A stretch of 64,000 bases of DNA from Aquiflexum balticum DSM 16537 (GTDB taxonomy: Bacteria > Bacteroidota > Bacteroidia > Cytophagales > Cyclobacteriaceae), in assembly GCF_900176595.1 (NCBI RefSeq), contig NZ_LT838813.1, forward strand, positions 5,598,001-5,662,000, given 5' to 3'. The position numbers were made by a program, and so were the translations under genes. The first letter of the stretch is position 1, and each line of letters opens with the position of its first letter. Shown here in pieces: positions 43,881 to 53,307 of the stretch. The notes under the pieces were generated by a model, which was not told where the DNA came from, ran no database searches, and saw nothing but the letters and a program-made list of their open reading frames with translations.

Positions 43881-45228
43881 CAAAACCCAATTTCTGCAGC
43901 CCTCCCTGCACTTCAGGACAACTCATGAAAAGATCCCAAAGTAGTCCAGTACGGTGATTTTCCATCATTACTACGATGGGTCCCTGATCGATGGCCAGGT
44001 ATTTTTGAGGAAACCAATCTTCTGTTTCACTGAAGGCATCATAGAATCCAAATTCACCGAACAATTTATCACCATATTTTTCATACCAATTTCGCATAGC
44101 CTGCATGGAATATTCAGGAGTATATGGGAAGGATGAAAGGGCTGCTGTAGGCGAAATGACACCCCTGTCCCGCTTATCTCCAGGAGCATGTCCTGCATAT
44201 CCCTTTACTGAATAACTTGCAGTCAATCCCCAATTTTCAGGCCCGTAACCTTTATAACCCAAAGGGTTTTCCACACACCATGCCCTGTTGATCAAAGTGT
44301 GGTTAGTATTGTGTTCCCAATAGTCGGCATATTGGTCTTTCAGGCCTCTTGGATCCAAACCTAAATAGGAGTAATGTGCCCAGAACAATGGTCCACCGAA
44401 TTCTTCAGCACCATTATGTTTAAGTGCCAAATGGTAGCCATAAGCTTCATGATTTGGGTCATTTTTGATATCTCCGTCTCTGTTCCATCCTTTATGGTAT
44501 ACAGAAGCAGGTACGCTGTGGGTTGGCGAAGATGCAGCCAAGACGTACATGATTTGACATTCATTATAGCCCCTGACCCCAAAATTCATATCCCAGCCAT
44601 GGTTTGGGCTCCAATGCCAATAAAGTATATCCTCACCTCCTTTGGTATGCCAGTCAAATTCAACTGCCCTCCAAAGCTTATCGATCCGCTCTGCCAAAGC
44701 TTGCTCATTTTCATTTCCATCACGGAAGTATTGCCTTACTGTCAATAATCCTGTCAACATGAATGAGGTTTCAACAAGATCTCCACCGTCATCTTTTTTA
44801 CTGAAGGGCTTTACCTTACCTGTTTCTCCATTCCACCAATGCGGCCAAACTCCATGAAAATTGTCGGCATTCTCCAAAAAGGTTACAATTTTCTCTAATC
44901 TCTCCAATCCCTGTTTTCGTGTAATAAAACCCCGTTCAATTCCAACTAGAATGGCCATTACACCAAAACCACCTCCTCCGGAGGTCACTACATTTTTATC
45001 ATTTTGAGGGTATTCTCCATCTACATGGAATCGTTCTCTCGCCAAACCCGATGTGGGTTCGGCACCATCCCAGAAATATTGGAATGTCCTGTATTGCACA
45101 AGATTCATCAGGGAATCGTCCGAAATTTCTTCGTTTTCTTGTATTTCAGCTGTACCCACTTTCCTTTCTGAGCAGGAAAAAATGGTCGATAGGATCATCA
45201 AAACATATAATAAATTTCTTTTCATCAT
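43876..45228 (-). CDS. GH144-type endo-beta-1,2-glucanase family lipoprotein
   Basis: Matches the 'glucoamylase family'/PF10091 proteins, of which characterised Bacteroidota members (GH144) are endo-beta-1,2-glucanases. The 450 residues have a lipoprotein signal (LSTIFSC, Cys19), a short linker and one alpha/alpha-barrel catalytic domain (about 40-450). Typical motifs are RTFQYFWDGAEPTSGLARER, GGGGFGVMAILVGIERGFI, GVWPHWWNGETG, DDGGDLVETSFMLTGLL, LYWHWSPNHGWDMNF and TAALSSFPYTPEYSMQAM. The acidic residues in DGGDLVET and the E/D residues of the following helices probably form the active site. The start is eight bases after the stop of the next GH144 gene, so they are one operon and paralogues. 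Secretion as a lipoprotein fits surface or periplasmic glucan cleavage. Confidence 0.88.
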   Translation of the reverse strand: MMKRNLLYVLMILSTIFSCSERKVGTAEIQENEEISDDSLMNLVQYRTFQYFWDGAEPTSGLARERFHVDGEYPQNDKNVVTSGGGGFGVMAILVGIERGFITRKQGLERLEKIVTFLENADNFHGVWPHWWNGETGKVKPFSKKDDGGDLVETSFMLTGLLTVRQYFRDGNENEQALAERIDKLWRAVEFDWHTKGGEDILYWHWSPNHGWDMNFGVRGYNECQIMYVLAASSPTHSVPASVYHKGWNRDGDIKNDPNHEAYGYHLALKHNGAEEFGGPLFWAHYSYLGLDPRGLKDQYADYWEHNTNHTLINRAWCVENPLGYKGYGPENWGLTASYSVKGYAGHAPGDKRDRGVISPTAALSSFPYTPEYSMQAMRNWYEKYGDKLFGEFGFYDAFSETEDWFPQKYLAIDQGPIVVMMENHRTGLLWDLFMSCPEVQGGLQKLGFE

Positions 45229-45236
45229 CTGTTGGG

Positions 45237-47195
45237 TTAATAATTAAAGTTCAATTTATCCAAGCCGGATTTAACATCCGGATTCTGCATAAACAAGTCC
45301 CATAGTAATCCGGACCTGTGGTTTTCGATCATCAAAATGATCGGTCCTTGATCAATGGCCAAATAAGAATTGGCATACCATCCTTCAGTAACATTGAAGG
45401 CATCATAGAACCCATATTCTCCCCAAAGCCTATCTCCCATCTGATAATAGAAGAATTCCAAGGCCTTCATCGAAGCTTCAGGTGTATAAGGAAATGATGA
45501 AAGGGCTGCTGTTGGAGTGATGACTCCTAAATCATTTGTGGGAGAATGGGCATTGTATCCCAAATGATTATCGCTTGCGGTAAAACCCCATGCATTTTCC
45601 GAATAGCCCACAAATCCCAAAGGGTTCACCACTGCATGAGCCTGATTAATCAGAGAATGGTTCTTGTTTTGTTTCCAATAATCGGCATATTGGTCGCTGA
45701 GATTACGGGGATCAAGTCCCAAAAATGAATAATGGGCAAAGAATAGTGGTCCACCAAATTGATATCCTAAAGGCAGGTCAATGCCATAATATGTATTTCC
45801 GTTAAGCATTGCTCCATTACGGGCCCAACCATTGTCATAAACCTCTTTATCAATAGGATGGGTCGGGGAACTTGCAGCCAAAACATATATGATTAGGGAT
45901 TCATTCCAACCGAGAATTCGCAAATTCATCTCCCAATTATACTGTGGAGACCAATGCCAATAAAGTACTTTTTGACCACCTCTTGTATACCAATCCCATT
46001 CCACTTCGTGCCAAAGTTGGGTTATTTTGTCAATAATGGATTTTTCCTGCGTGTTGGATTCATTGAGGTAAGCACTTGCAGTCAAGAGGCCTTGGATCAT
46101 GAATGCCGTTTCCACCAGGTCTCCGCCATTGTCTCTTTGACTGAATGGAATTACCTGGCCTGAGTTACCATTGAGCCAATGTGGCCATACACCATGAAAT
46201 CTATCTGCGGTACTTAGAAAGTTTACTATTTTCCCTAATCTTTCCACCCCTTCATCTCGACTGATAAAACCCCTCTCTATGCCGACCAAAAGAGCCATGA
46301 CCCCAAAACCCGAGCCACCTATAGTCACCAGATTACCGGAAGAATTTCTTTCTCTTGCCAAACCGGAGTTTGGATGGGCAAAGTCCCAGAAATATTTGAA
46401 GGTCTGTTCTTGTACAAGATTCAATAAGGACTCCTCAGAGATTTGTGGGAATTTAGGATTTGGGTTAATTTCAGTGAAAAAAGTCTTGCTCAATCCTGCA
46501 AAATTTTCTCCTTCAGCTCCTTTGATGGTATTCTTTAGGTCCAGCTGGTATTTACTTAGGTATTGTAAGGTTTCAGATGCTGAAATCTCAACTTTCCTAT
46601 CTTGGTCTGAAAAGGAAAATTGTAACCCAGGACTGTTTTCACCTGTCAACTTAATGGCAGAAGAAAGTGAATTTCTATCTACAGGGTGTGAAAATTGTAA
46701 AGTCGCACTGAAATCCAAAGGTACCTCAACTATTCTCCCTGATTTGGTCAATTGGGCATCCTTAATCTCCAAGGTAACTTGGAGCGCGCCCAAGATCGTC
46801 TTGAAACTAAATTCTTTGCCGGCAAAACTCGCCTGATTACTTCCTTTTAGACTCTCCGAAATCACCAATTTATAACAAGTATTGGTTTTCAGCACTCCTG
46901 AAGGGAAAATTACAATACTTCTATTGTCCGAAACCGTGCTTGTAGAAATATTGATGGATTGGTTTCCTTCATAAAGTGTAATGGAGTTGGTTATAGAAAC
47001 AGGATCAAGAGAAGTGGAAAAGTGTAAGGTAATAGGTCGGTCAATGGGCAGATTTTCCGAATAGGGCTCTATCAAACTGATTTCCTGATCTCCCGCATCA
47101 GCCTCAACTAAAATCAATTGAGAGACTTCAGATTCAGGTTTTTCACAGCTGACGAATAAGACCAAAACCGATAAACTTAGAAGCAATTTCCTCAT
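45237..47195 (-). CDS. GH144-type enzyme with two N-terminal Ig-like (Big_5) domains
   Basis: A 652-residue lipoprotein (VLVLFVSC, Cys17). Two bacterial Ig-like domains precede the catalytic part: about 39-132 (IDRPITLHFSTSLDPVSITNSITLYEG) and about 137-243 (VPLDFSATLQFSHPVDRNSLSSAIKL). The domain from about 255 to 652 parallels the neighbouring GH144 protein motif by motif: QTFKYFWDFAHPNSGLARER, GGSGFGVMALLVGIERGFI, GVWPHWLNGNSG, DNGGDLVETAFMIQGLL, LYWHWSPQYNWEMNL, TAALSSFPYTPEASMKAL. The Ig domains probably hold the enzyme away from the membrane or bind glucan, so this copy may be the surface enzyme and the shorter one the periplasmic enzyme (inference). It is the first gene after the operon's internal hairpin. 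Confidence 0.88.
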   Translation of the reverse strand: MRKLLLSLSVLVLFVSCEKPESEVSQLILVEADAGDQEISLIEPYSENLPIDRPITLHFSTSLDPVSITNSITLYEGNQSINISTSTVSDNRSIVIFPSGVLKTNTCYKLVISESLKGSNQASFAGKEFSFKTILGALQVTLEIKDAQLTKSGRIVEVPLDFSATLQFSHPVDRNSLSSAIKLTGENSPGLQFSFSDQDRKVEISASETLQYLSKYQLDLKNTIKGAEGENFAGLSKTFFTEINPNPKFPQISEESLLNLVQEQTFKYFWDFAHPNSGLARERNSSGNLVTIGGSGFGVMALLVGIERGFISRDEGVERLGKIVNFLSTADRFHGVWPHWLNGNSGQVIPFSQRDNGGDLVETAFMIQGLLTASAYLNESNTQEKSIIDKITQLWHEVEWDWYTRGGQKVLYWHWSPQYNWEMNLRILGWNESLIIYVLAASSPTHPIDKEVYDNGWARNGAMLNGNTYYGIDLPLGYQFGGPLFFAHYSFLGLDPRNLSDQYADYWKQNKNHSLINQAHAVVNPLGFVGYSENAWGFTASDNHLGYNAHSPTNDLGVITPTAALSSFPYTPEASMKALEFFYYQMGDRLWGEYGFYDAFNVTEGWYANSYLAIDQGPIILMIENHRSGLLWDLFMQNPDVKSGLDKLNFNY

Positions 47196-47213
47196 TTGGA
47201 TTGTTTTGGAAAT

Positions 47214-47249
47214 AAAAGGGAATTCAGATAGGTATCTGAATTCCCTTTT
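47214..47249. terminator. Strong hairpin between the LamG gene and the GH144 genes
   Basis: A perfect inverted repeat with 17-base arms (47214-47230 and 47233-47249), flanked by AAAA and TTTT. On the minus strand it sits 19 bases after the LamG stop and ends in CCCTTTT, so it can terminate or attenuate transcription before the enzyme genes. It can also protect the upstream mRNA 3' end. Confidence 0.8.
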
Positions 47250-47268
47250 GGGTTTATATGTTTACTCT

Positions 47269-48351
47269 TTAGGGTTTTTCAGCATCAATGATCGCCTGAA
47301 TCTCTGACTGACTCAGTGCCTTGCTGAATATCCTCAGTTCATCGATGAGACTTCCATCAGATAAATGCCCCCATCCTGTAAATCTTGGGGCACCGGAACC
47401 TATGGATAGAATATCACAACCTGTCCATTCAACGCCAGGATAACTCCCTTCTCTGACTACATTGCCATTGATGTAAACAGCTGCGTTGCTTTGCGACATC
47501 GAAATTGCAATGTGAACCCAATCTCCTGAGGATGGGTCTATGTCCGCAGCAGCGCCACCGTCAAACCAATTGTCTGCCGTCCCATTTCCGATGTTGAGTT
47601 TTACACGTTGCATGGATCCTGCTGCTTCCCTAAACAATCTGAATCCGTTACTGCGGTTATTCATATTATTGGGATTAACAGTATCAGGTGGACCAATTAC
47701 CAAAATCCCGGCACGGTTGGGATCTCCATTGACATTGTACCAAAAAACAGCACTGAATTCATTATTCAGCATACCTGTAGTAGGGAAAGTCAAATAAGCA
47801 TTATTTGCTCCATCATAGGCGGTGCCACTGATGCCATTGGCAAAACCGGGACTTCCCTGAACATTTGCTGTTGTCGTGGAAACCAATTCCATGAAATCAC
47901 CGTCAAAGGGTAAGTAAAAAATCTCATCATCATAAATCGGGGTATATGGCTCAACTTTTTCAAAAGAAACCGTTTTTGATGAACTTTTACCTGATAGATC
48001 TTTAGCCTCTATTACAAGGGTATGTGGACCATTTCCCACAGTTTCATAAGTATGAATTTTCACAACTCTTCTAAAATCCAGAAACTCATTAAAGCTTGCT
48101 ATCTCATTTCCGTCCAAAAGGATTTTTATCGATTCAATTTCAATGTCATCCACCACCTCAAAATTAATGTTGATAGGAGTGACTTCTTCAGGAACGCGTA
48201 TCAAAGTACCCTCTAAAGGGAAATTAATCATAACCTCCGGTGCCTCTGTATCAGGACCAGGATCCACTGCAATAATTTCATCTATGTAACTATCTGTACA
48301 TCCTAAGATGAAAAATATCAATCCTATGATTATTAAATTATACCTTTTCAT
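47269..48351 (-). CDS. Surface lipoprotein with Ig-like and LamG domains, probable glycan-binding protein
   Basis: A 360-residue lipoprotein (IFFILGC, Cys18). An Ig-like domain at about 36-132 (APEVMINFPLEGTLIRVP, IKILLDGNEIASF, HTLVIEAKDLSGKS) is followed by a concanavalin-like LamG domain at about 142-355 (YLPFDGDFMELV, FSAVFWYNVNG, WVHIAISMSQSNAAVYINGNVV, LIDELRIFSKALSQSEI). The position directly after susD is where polysaccharide loci encode their surface glycan-binding protein, so capture of the glucan at the cell surface is the likely role. No catalytic motif is seen. Confidence 0.85.
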   Translation of the reverse strand: MKRYNLIIIGLIFFILGCTDSYIDEIIAVDPGPDTEAPEVMINFPLEGTLIRVPEEVTPININFEVVDDIEIESIKILLDGNEIASFNEFLDFRRVVKIHTYETVGNGPHTLVIEAKDLSGKSSSKTVSFEKVEPYTPIYDDEIFYLPFDGDFMELVSTTTANVQGSPGFANGISGTAYDGANNAYLTFPTTGMLNNEFSAVFWYNVNGDPNRAGILVIGPPDTVNPNNMNNRSNGFRLFREAAGSMQRVKLNIGNGTADNWFDGGAAADIDPSSGDWVHIAISMSQSNAAVYINGNVVREGSYPGVEWTGCDILSIGSGAPRFTGWGHLSDGSLIDELRIFSKALSQSEIQAIIDAEKP

Positions 48352-48384
48352 AATCTTATGTTTTATTTATTATTCCTTTTATTC

Positions 48385-49911
48385 TCATTTCTTCAACTGC
48401 GGAAGGATATTTTCCTGCTCCAATGGATATGGAAGGTACCTATCTGTTTCAGGAGTGAAATTCCTGCCTCCAAAGTTTAGTTCTGTGCCTCTATTATATC
48501 TCATTAAATCATAGAAACGAATCCCACTTTCCATACCAAATTCTGCGTACTTTTCATTGAGTACATCATCAAGAGTAACTCCACTGAGTTGACCTAGTCC
48601 TACTCTAGACCTTACCAAGTTTACTGCTTCATCAGCAGAAAGTACAGAACTGCTTGCGCCGTTTACCAATGCTTCAGCATGCATCAACAGTACCTCAGAA
48701 TATCTTATGGCAGTGAAATTCTTGTTGGAACCGTACGAAAATCTTCCAGGAATAAGTTGGTTTGAAGGGAGATAATGCTTACCACTGAGGAAATTATACC
48801 TTGGGTGATTGTTGAATCTATCTCCATCAGGGGTAATATTTGAAACCCAAGAGGGCAAAGTCGCATATTGTGGATCTGACATTATTTCATCCATTCCGTC
48901 AGGAGTGAACAGAACTGTAGTCTGAAGTCGTTCTTGTTCCCCACGGTCAAGCATAAATTTGATATATTTTACACTTGGAGCGAAGAATCCCCAACCTGTA
49001 GAGGCCCCCGGAACTGCCGGTGTCCAAGAAGCCGGACCATAGGAGACAAAGGGGTATGTTGTCCTTGTACCCGTAGCTGTTCCAAAATCTGAATATTGAA
49101 ATTCCAGGATATTTTCACTGTTCAATTTTCCGGGTATTTTAAACAATTGGTAATAATCAGGTTCCAATGCATAATTGTTACTTCCAATTATTTGACCTGT
49201 AGCCTCAGCCACGGCAGAATAGTTTTTCAATTCCAGATTTGCCATGGCTTTGACTGCCAAAGCTGTACCGCGGGTAACTCCACCTCGCAGATCTGAACGG
49301 TCCTTAGGATGCACGCTGGGAAGTAATGGAATGGCATCATCCATCATTTCCGAAACATACTCCATGACTTCTTCAAAGGAAGAAAGTTCAATTTCGTATA
49401 GCGCACTAGGCTGAGAACTATTTGGGATCAAAATGGCACCCCAAGTACGGGCCAATTGCAAAAGCTCAAAACCTTGCATCACTTTAATCTCAGCGATATA
49501 CTGTTCCGCATTGGCCTGATTGGCACCTGCCGCTTGGTATTTTCTGATTTCCTCAATCGCTCCATGCCAGTATATCAAATCAGTGTAGAGATTAAGCCAA
49601 ACTGAATTGTACATCCAGAAATTCCTATCGTATCTGAACTCATCAGTTTCTGTCAAAGGAAACTGATCTCCTGCTGCAGTCACATCATCTCCTCTTACCC
49701 CAAGCAGCATATATGTTTCCCATTGAGATCCATAAAGTTCGCCATAAGCACCATAAAGCATTAAGATCATATTGCTGGATTGTGTATAGTCAGTTTCTGC
49801 TGCTATAATCTGATTTTCGAGAGGTTCATCCAATAAATCCAAACAGGATGTTGTCACCAAAAAGGCCATCATCAAAGCCAGCGTGTTTTTTATAAATTTT
49901 ATATTTTTCAT
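48385..49911 (-). CDS. SusD/RagB-family lipoprotein of the glycan locus (pair 2)
   Basis: A 508-residue surface lipoprotein (LVTTSC, Cys23) that should cap the SusC channel and bind oligosaccharide. The opening CLDLLDEPLENQII, the N-terminal helical repeat region with YNSVWLNLYTDLIYWHGAIEEI, LLQLARTWGAILIP and RGTALAVKAMANLELKNY, and the C-terminal YSEVLLMHAEALV, LNEKYAEFGMESGIRFYDLMRYNRG and YLPYPLEQENILPQLKK are the classical RagB/SusD pattern. Only 18 bases separate it from the susC stop. The start codon of the LamG gene follows its stop after 33 bases. Confidence 0.94.
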   Translation of the reverse strand: MKNIKFIKNTLALMMAFLVTTSCLDLLDEPLENQIIAAETDYTQSSNMILMLYGAYGELYGSQWETYMLLGVRGDDVTAAGDQFPLTETDEFRYDRNFWMYNSVWLNLYTDLIYWHGAIEEIRKYQAAGANQANAEQYIAEIKVMQGFELLQLARTWGAILIPNSSQPSALYEIELSSFEEVMEYVSEMMDDAIPLLPSVHPKDRSDLRGGVTRGTALAVKAMANLELKNYSAVAEATGQIIGSNNYALEPDYYQLFKIPGKLNSENILEFQYSDFGTATGTRTTYPFVSYGPASWTPAVPGASTGWGFFAPSVKYIKFMLDRGEQERLQTTVLFTPDGMDEIMSDPQYATLPSWVSNITPDGDRFNNHPRYNFLSGKHYLPSNQLIPGRFSYGSNKNFTAIRYSEVLLMHAEALVNGASSSVLSADEAVNLVRSRVGLGQLSGVTLDDVLNEKYAEFGMESGIRFYDLMRYNRGTELNFGGRNFTPETDRYLPYPLEQENILPQLKK

Positions 49912-49929
49912 GACTGAATTTCAATTAGG

Positions 49930-52900
49930 TTAGAATGTTACATTTAATCCCACTGTATATATAGCAGGTATGGGATAAACCTGTCTGTCAATACCATTGG
50001 GGACTTCCGGATTAAACCCATTGTAATTGAATAGGGTTAGTGGTCGCTCAGCAGTCAATGTTATCCTAGTTGAAGGCATAGCTACCCCAAAAAGCTCCTG
50101 ATTGATCAAAGAATAAGTCATTTGCACATTTTGAATCCTGAAAAAAGATCCATCTTCCACAAAATAACTGCTCATATTCTGGTTCCAACCTCTTCGAAGA
50201 CCGGAAGCGGATGGATATACATTTGATGTACCCTCACCCCTCCATAGGTTGCTGATAAGTTCAGCATCCAGGTTGGTATCATTGGTGAAAATAAGCTCAC
50301 CTCTTTTTCTATTAAGAATATTGTGGCCTCTTTGACTTTGCAAAAGGGTTGAAAAATTGAAATTCTTGTAAGAAAAGCCTGCGTTGATCCCGTAGGTAAA
50401 AGTAGGCAAGAAAGAACCCAACACTACACGGTCTTCATCATTGACCACGCCGTCTCCATTTTGGTCTTTGAATTTAAAGTCGCCTGGAACAAGACTGTTA
50501 TCAGTGATAAATTCCTGAGTATATCCACTGCTGTTGATCTCCTCCTGATTCTGGAAAACTCCTTCAACTTCATATCCGAAAAAAGCTAAATATGGCTCCC
50601 CTATAATAGAACGTTGACGAAACTCAGCTGAACCTGCATCCAGATGATTTGGACCACCGAGATTTAAAACTGTATTTTTCAAAGTGGTGATATTTCCTCC
50701 CAAATAGAAAGAGAAATCATCATTGATCCTTTCATTCCAATTAACTGTCAACTCAAGGCCCTGATTTCTTATTTCCCCTACACTTCGTCTTTCTGTTGCC
50801 CTGAAAACCGGAGGAATAATGCTTACAGCTAGGTTTCTGGTGTCTCTGATAAAATAATCCGCTTCAACCGATAGTCTGTCCCTAAATAAAGTCGCGTTTA
50901 AACCAAAGTTCCTTTCAACTGTGGTTTCCCATCTATCAATTAAATCGAAAGTTGGATTCAACCTTCTCCCTATAATACGTACATCATCAATAGCCAAATT
51001 ATTTTCCTGCAAGGTAGGTACTCCGACTGAAGGACTGATTCCGTCATTTCCAAGCTGTCCCCAAGATCCCCTGATTTTCAGGAAACTGATGGCTGGGACA
51101 TTAAAGAAATCTTCGGATGAAATCACCCATCCTGCACCGATTGTTGCAAAATTACCCCACTGTTGTTGGAATTTATTATTTCCGTCTCTTCTGACTGTAC
51201 CGTATACCAAATACCTGTCGTCATAATTATAGGCTACCCGCGCGAAAAATGACTGGAAGAACAATCTTTCCCCACCATCTCCGATAGCATTCAGATCGAA
51301 ATTGGTTGAATTGGAAAGGTACCAAAACTCTTCCTGACCAAAAGCCGGTTCAGGATTTAGGCCTTCTCCTCTTGCACTTAAAGCTTCGAAAGTCTCACTT
51401 CGGAAAGACTGACCCAATACGGCAGTTAAATTGTGTTTCCCCCAATTATCTGTATAGGTGAAGAAATTATCCCAAATCTGGTTATATCTCGTGAAATTAC
51501 TTCTGCTGAGCGATGATTGCCTTTCTGTAACTCCATCGTTATAGGCAAAAGATACATTCCTGGTATTGATTTGATCTATATTGTAATTGTATGCTGTTTT
51601 GAAAGAAAGCTTATTTGGGATCAGCTCCATATCAGCATAAAAGTTACCCATTATCTTCGCTATATTATTTCTGTTGTCCGAAAACAGTATGCTATAAAAG
51701 GGGTTTTGATTTCCCCGGTATCCAATAAGTTGGGCATTGGACAAGGGAACTTCCGTGCCTGTAGCGCCCGTATTGAGGGGATCAAATTTAGGTAAGATAG
51801 GAACTGTATTGTAAGCCCTAAACCATGCACCATCATCTGCATTATATCGCCTGGCCGCACTGATGTTCAGATTACCTCCAACAGTAATCCAATCTCTGAG
51901 GTCGGCGTCTAATTTCACTCTGAAATTGAGCCTTTTGAATTCGTTCCGCCTTTCCTTCATCAGTCCGTTTTGTTCGAAATAGCTACCCCCGATGGAATAT
52001 CTTGTACGATCTCCGCCGCCGTTGAAAGTTAGAGAATGATTTTGTATGGATGCCGGACTCATGATTTCAGAATACCAGTCCGTATTTACATTCGGTAAAT
52101 TGGGATCTACCCTGCTTCTTCCAAATCTTTGAATAGCGTTGTTTAAAAACTCAATATCTGCTGGGCTTCCTGTCTCATTTACATACTGTGCAAACTGTTG
52201 GGTATTTGCCATTTTGAGCACATTCTGTGGAACTTGAGTACCATAGTAACCATCGTAAATAATTTCAGGTTCTTGGTTGTACCCGCCGGATTTTGTCTCA
52301 ATTAGAACCACCCCATTCGAAGCTCTTACCCCGTAAATAGCAGAAGCAGAAGCATCTTTTAGGATTGACATTGTTTCGATATCATTGGGATTCAAAAAAT
52401 CAATGTTATCGAAGAACATCCCATCAACAACATACAAAGGCGCTGCGCCTCCCTCAAATGATCCGATTCCCCTGACCCGTACTGTTGGAGATGCACCCGG
52501 TGCACCACTACTGACTATCTGAACACCAGCAACTCTTCCCTGAAGGGATTGCATGGCGTTGGTAGCCGGAGTTTTGACAATGTCTTCAGCCTTGACTGAG
52601 GAAATAGCCGAAATCCTATCCTGTTCTCTTTGAGTACCATATCCGATTACAACCACTTCTCCCAAAGTACTTAGGTCCTCTACCATGGTCACGTCTATGA
52701 CATTTGAGTTTCCAACAACTCTACTCACTCTTTCAAATCCTACAAAGGAAAAGACCAATACATCTCCTTCATTGGCCTCCAAGGAATATTTTCCATCAAT
52801 ATCAGTAACCGTACCTGAGTTTGTGCCATCAATGATGATCGTGACACCGGGCAAAGGTTCTCCTGAGGGATCTAGTACCCTTCCTGTGATGGTGACAAAT

Positions 52901-53295
52901 TCCTGTTGGATTACAGAAGTTACTTCGGCAATTTCCTTTTTCTTTACATCTATATTGTTATTGATCTGACGGAAACTCAAAAGAGTTTGCCGGGCCACTT
53001 CCTGCAAAAATTCTTCCACTGTTCCCGATGTTTGGGAAAGTGAAATAGACTTGGAAGTTTCTATGTCTTTCCTGTCATAGGAGAATCTGAAAGTTGTCTG
53101 CTTTTCCACTTGGCTTAAAAACTGGCCAAGGTTATAGTTTTCTTTCTGAAAACTGATATTCACTTCATCAATACTTTTATATTGTCCTTTGGCTTCATTG
53201 GCGAAGACAAAGTTAAAGACCATCAATTGGATCACGAATCCATATAAGAAGTATCGGGATAACATATAGATTACACTAAGTAGTTTATTTTTCAT
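49930..53295 (-). CDS. SusC/RagA TonB-dependent transporter with STN signalling domain (pair 2)
   Basis: The outer-membrane importer and signal transducer of the glycan locus, 1121 residues. After a long signal region (about 1-38) comes an STN domain (about 42-115: NISFQKENYNLGQFLSQVEKQ, SISLSQTSGTVEEFLQEV), which in this family contacts a FecR anti-sigma factor in the periplasm. A carboxypeptidase-regulatory-like domain (about 130-215, GRVLDPSGEPLPGVTIIIDG), the SusC box LGEVVVIGYGTQREQDRISA, a plug (about 225-345, with RVRGIGSFEGGAAPLYVVDG and SAIYGVRASNGVVLIETK) and the barrel follow, ending TVGLNVTF. The fecR gene is directly upstream, as expected for this regulatory architecture. The leader overlaps a predicted antisense RNA on the + strand. 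Confidence 0.95.
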   Translation of the reverse strand: MKNKLLSVIYMLSRYFLYGFVIQLMVFNFVFANEAKGQYKSIDEVNISFQKENYNLGQFLSQVEKQTTFRFSYDRKDIETSKSISLSQTSGTVEEFLQEVARQTLLSFRQINNNIDVKKKEIAEVTSVIQQEFVTITGRVLDPSGEPLPGVTIIIDGTNSGTVTDIDGKYSLEANEGDVLVFSFVGFERVSRVVGNSNVIDVTMVEDLSTLGEVVVIGYGTQREQDRISAISSVKAEDIVKTPATNAMQSLQGRVAGVQIVSSGAPGASPTVRVRGIGSFEGGAAPLYVVDGMFFDNIDFLNPNDIETMSILKDASASAIYGVRASNGVVLIETKSGGYNQEPEIIYDGYYGTQVPQNVLKMANTQQFAQYVNETGSPADIEFLNNAIQRFGRSRVDPNLPNVNTDWYSEIMSPASIQNHSLTFNGGGDRTRYSIGGSYFEQNGLMKERRNEFKRLNFRVKLDADLRDWITVGGNLNISAARRYNADDGAWFRAYNTVPILPKFDPLNTGATGTEVPLSNAQLIGYRGNQNPFYSILFSDNRNNIAKIMGNFYADMELIPNKLSFKTAYNYNIDQINTRNVSFAYNDGVTERQSSLSRSNFTRYNQIWDNFFTYTDNWGKHNLTAVLGQSFRSETFEALSARGEGLNPEPAFGQEEFWYLSNSTNFDLNAIGDGGERLFFQSFFARVAYNYDDRYLVYGTVRRDGNNKFQQQWGNFATIGAGWVISSEDFFNVPAISFLKIRGSWGQLGNDGISPSVGVPTLQENNLAIDDVRIIGRRLNPTFDLIDRWETTVERNFGLNATLFRDRLSVEADYFIRDTRNLAVSIIPPVFRATERRSVGEIRNQGLELTVNWNERINDDFSFYLGGNITTLKNTVLNLGGPNHLDAGSAEFRQRSIIGEPYLAFFGYEVEGVFQNQEEINSSGYTQEFITDNSLVPGDFKFKDQNGDGVVNDEDRVVLGSFLPTFTYGINAGFSYKNFNFSTLLQSQRGHNILNRKRGELIFTNDTNLDAELISNLWRGEGTSNVYPSASGLRRGWNQNMSSYFVEDGSFFRIQNVQMTYSLINQELFGVAMPSTRITLTAERPLTLFNYNGFNPEVPNGIDRQVYPIPAIYTVGLNVTF

Positions 53296-53302
53296 ATTTT
53301 TG
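53295..53302 (+). promoter_or_regulatory. Candidate -7 element for an antisense RNA at the susC start
   Basis: TATTTTTG on the + strand matches TAnnTTTG and overlaps the minus-strand susC start codon. No TTG lies at the expected distance, so the promoter is only partly supported. Confidence 0.4.
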
Positions 53303-53307
53303 AAGGT

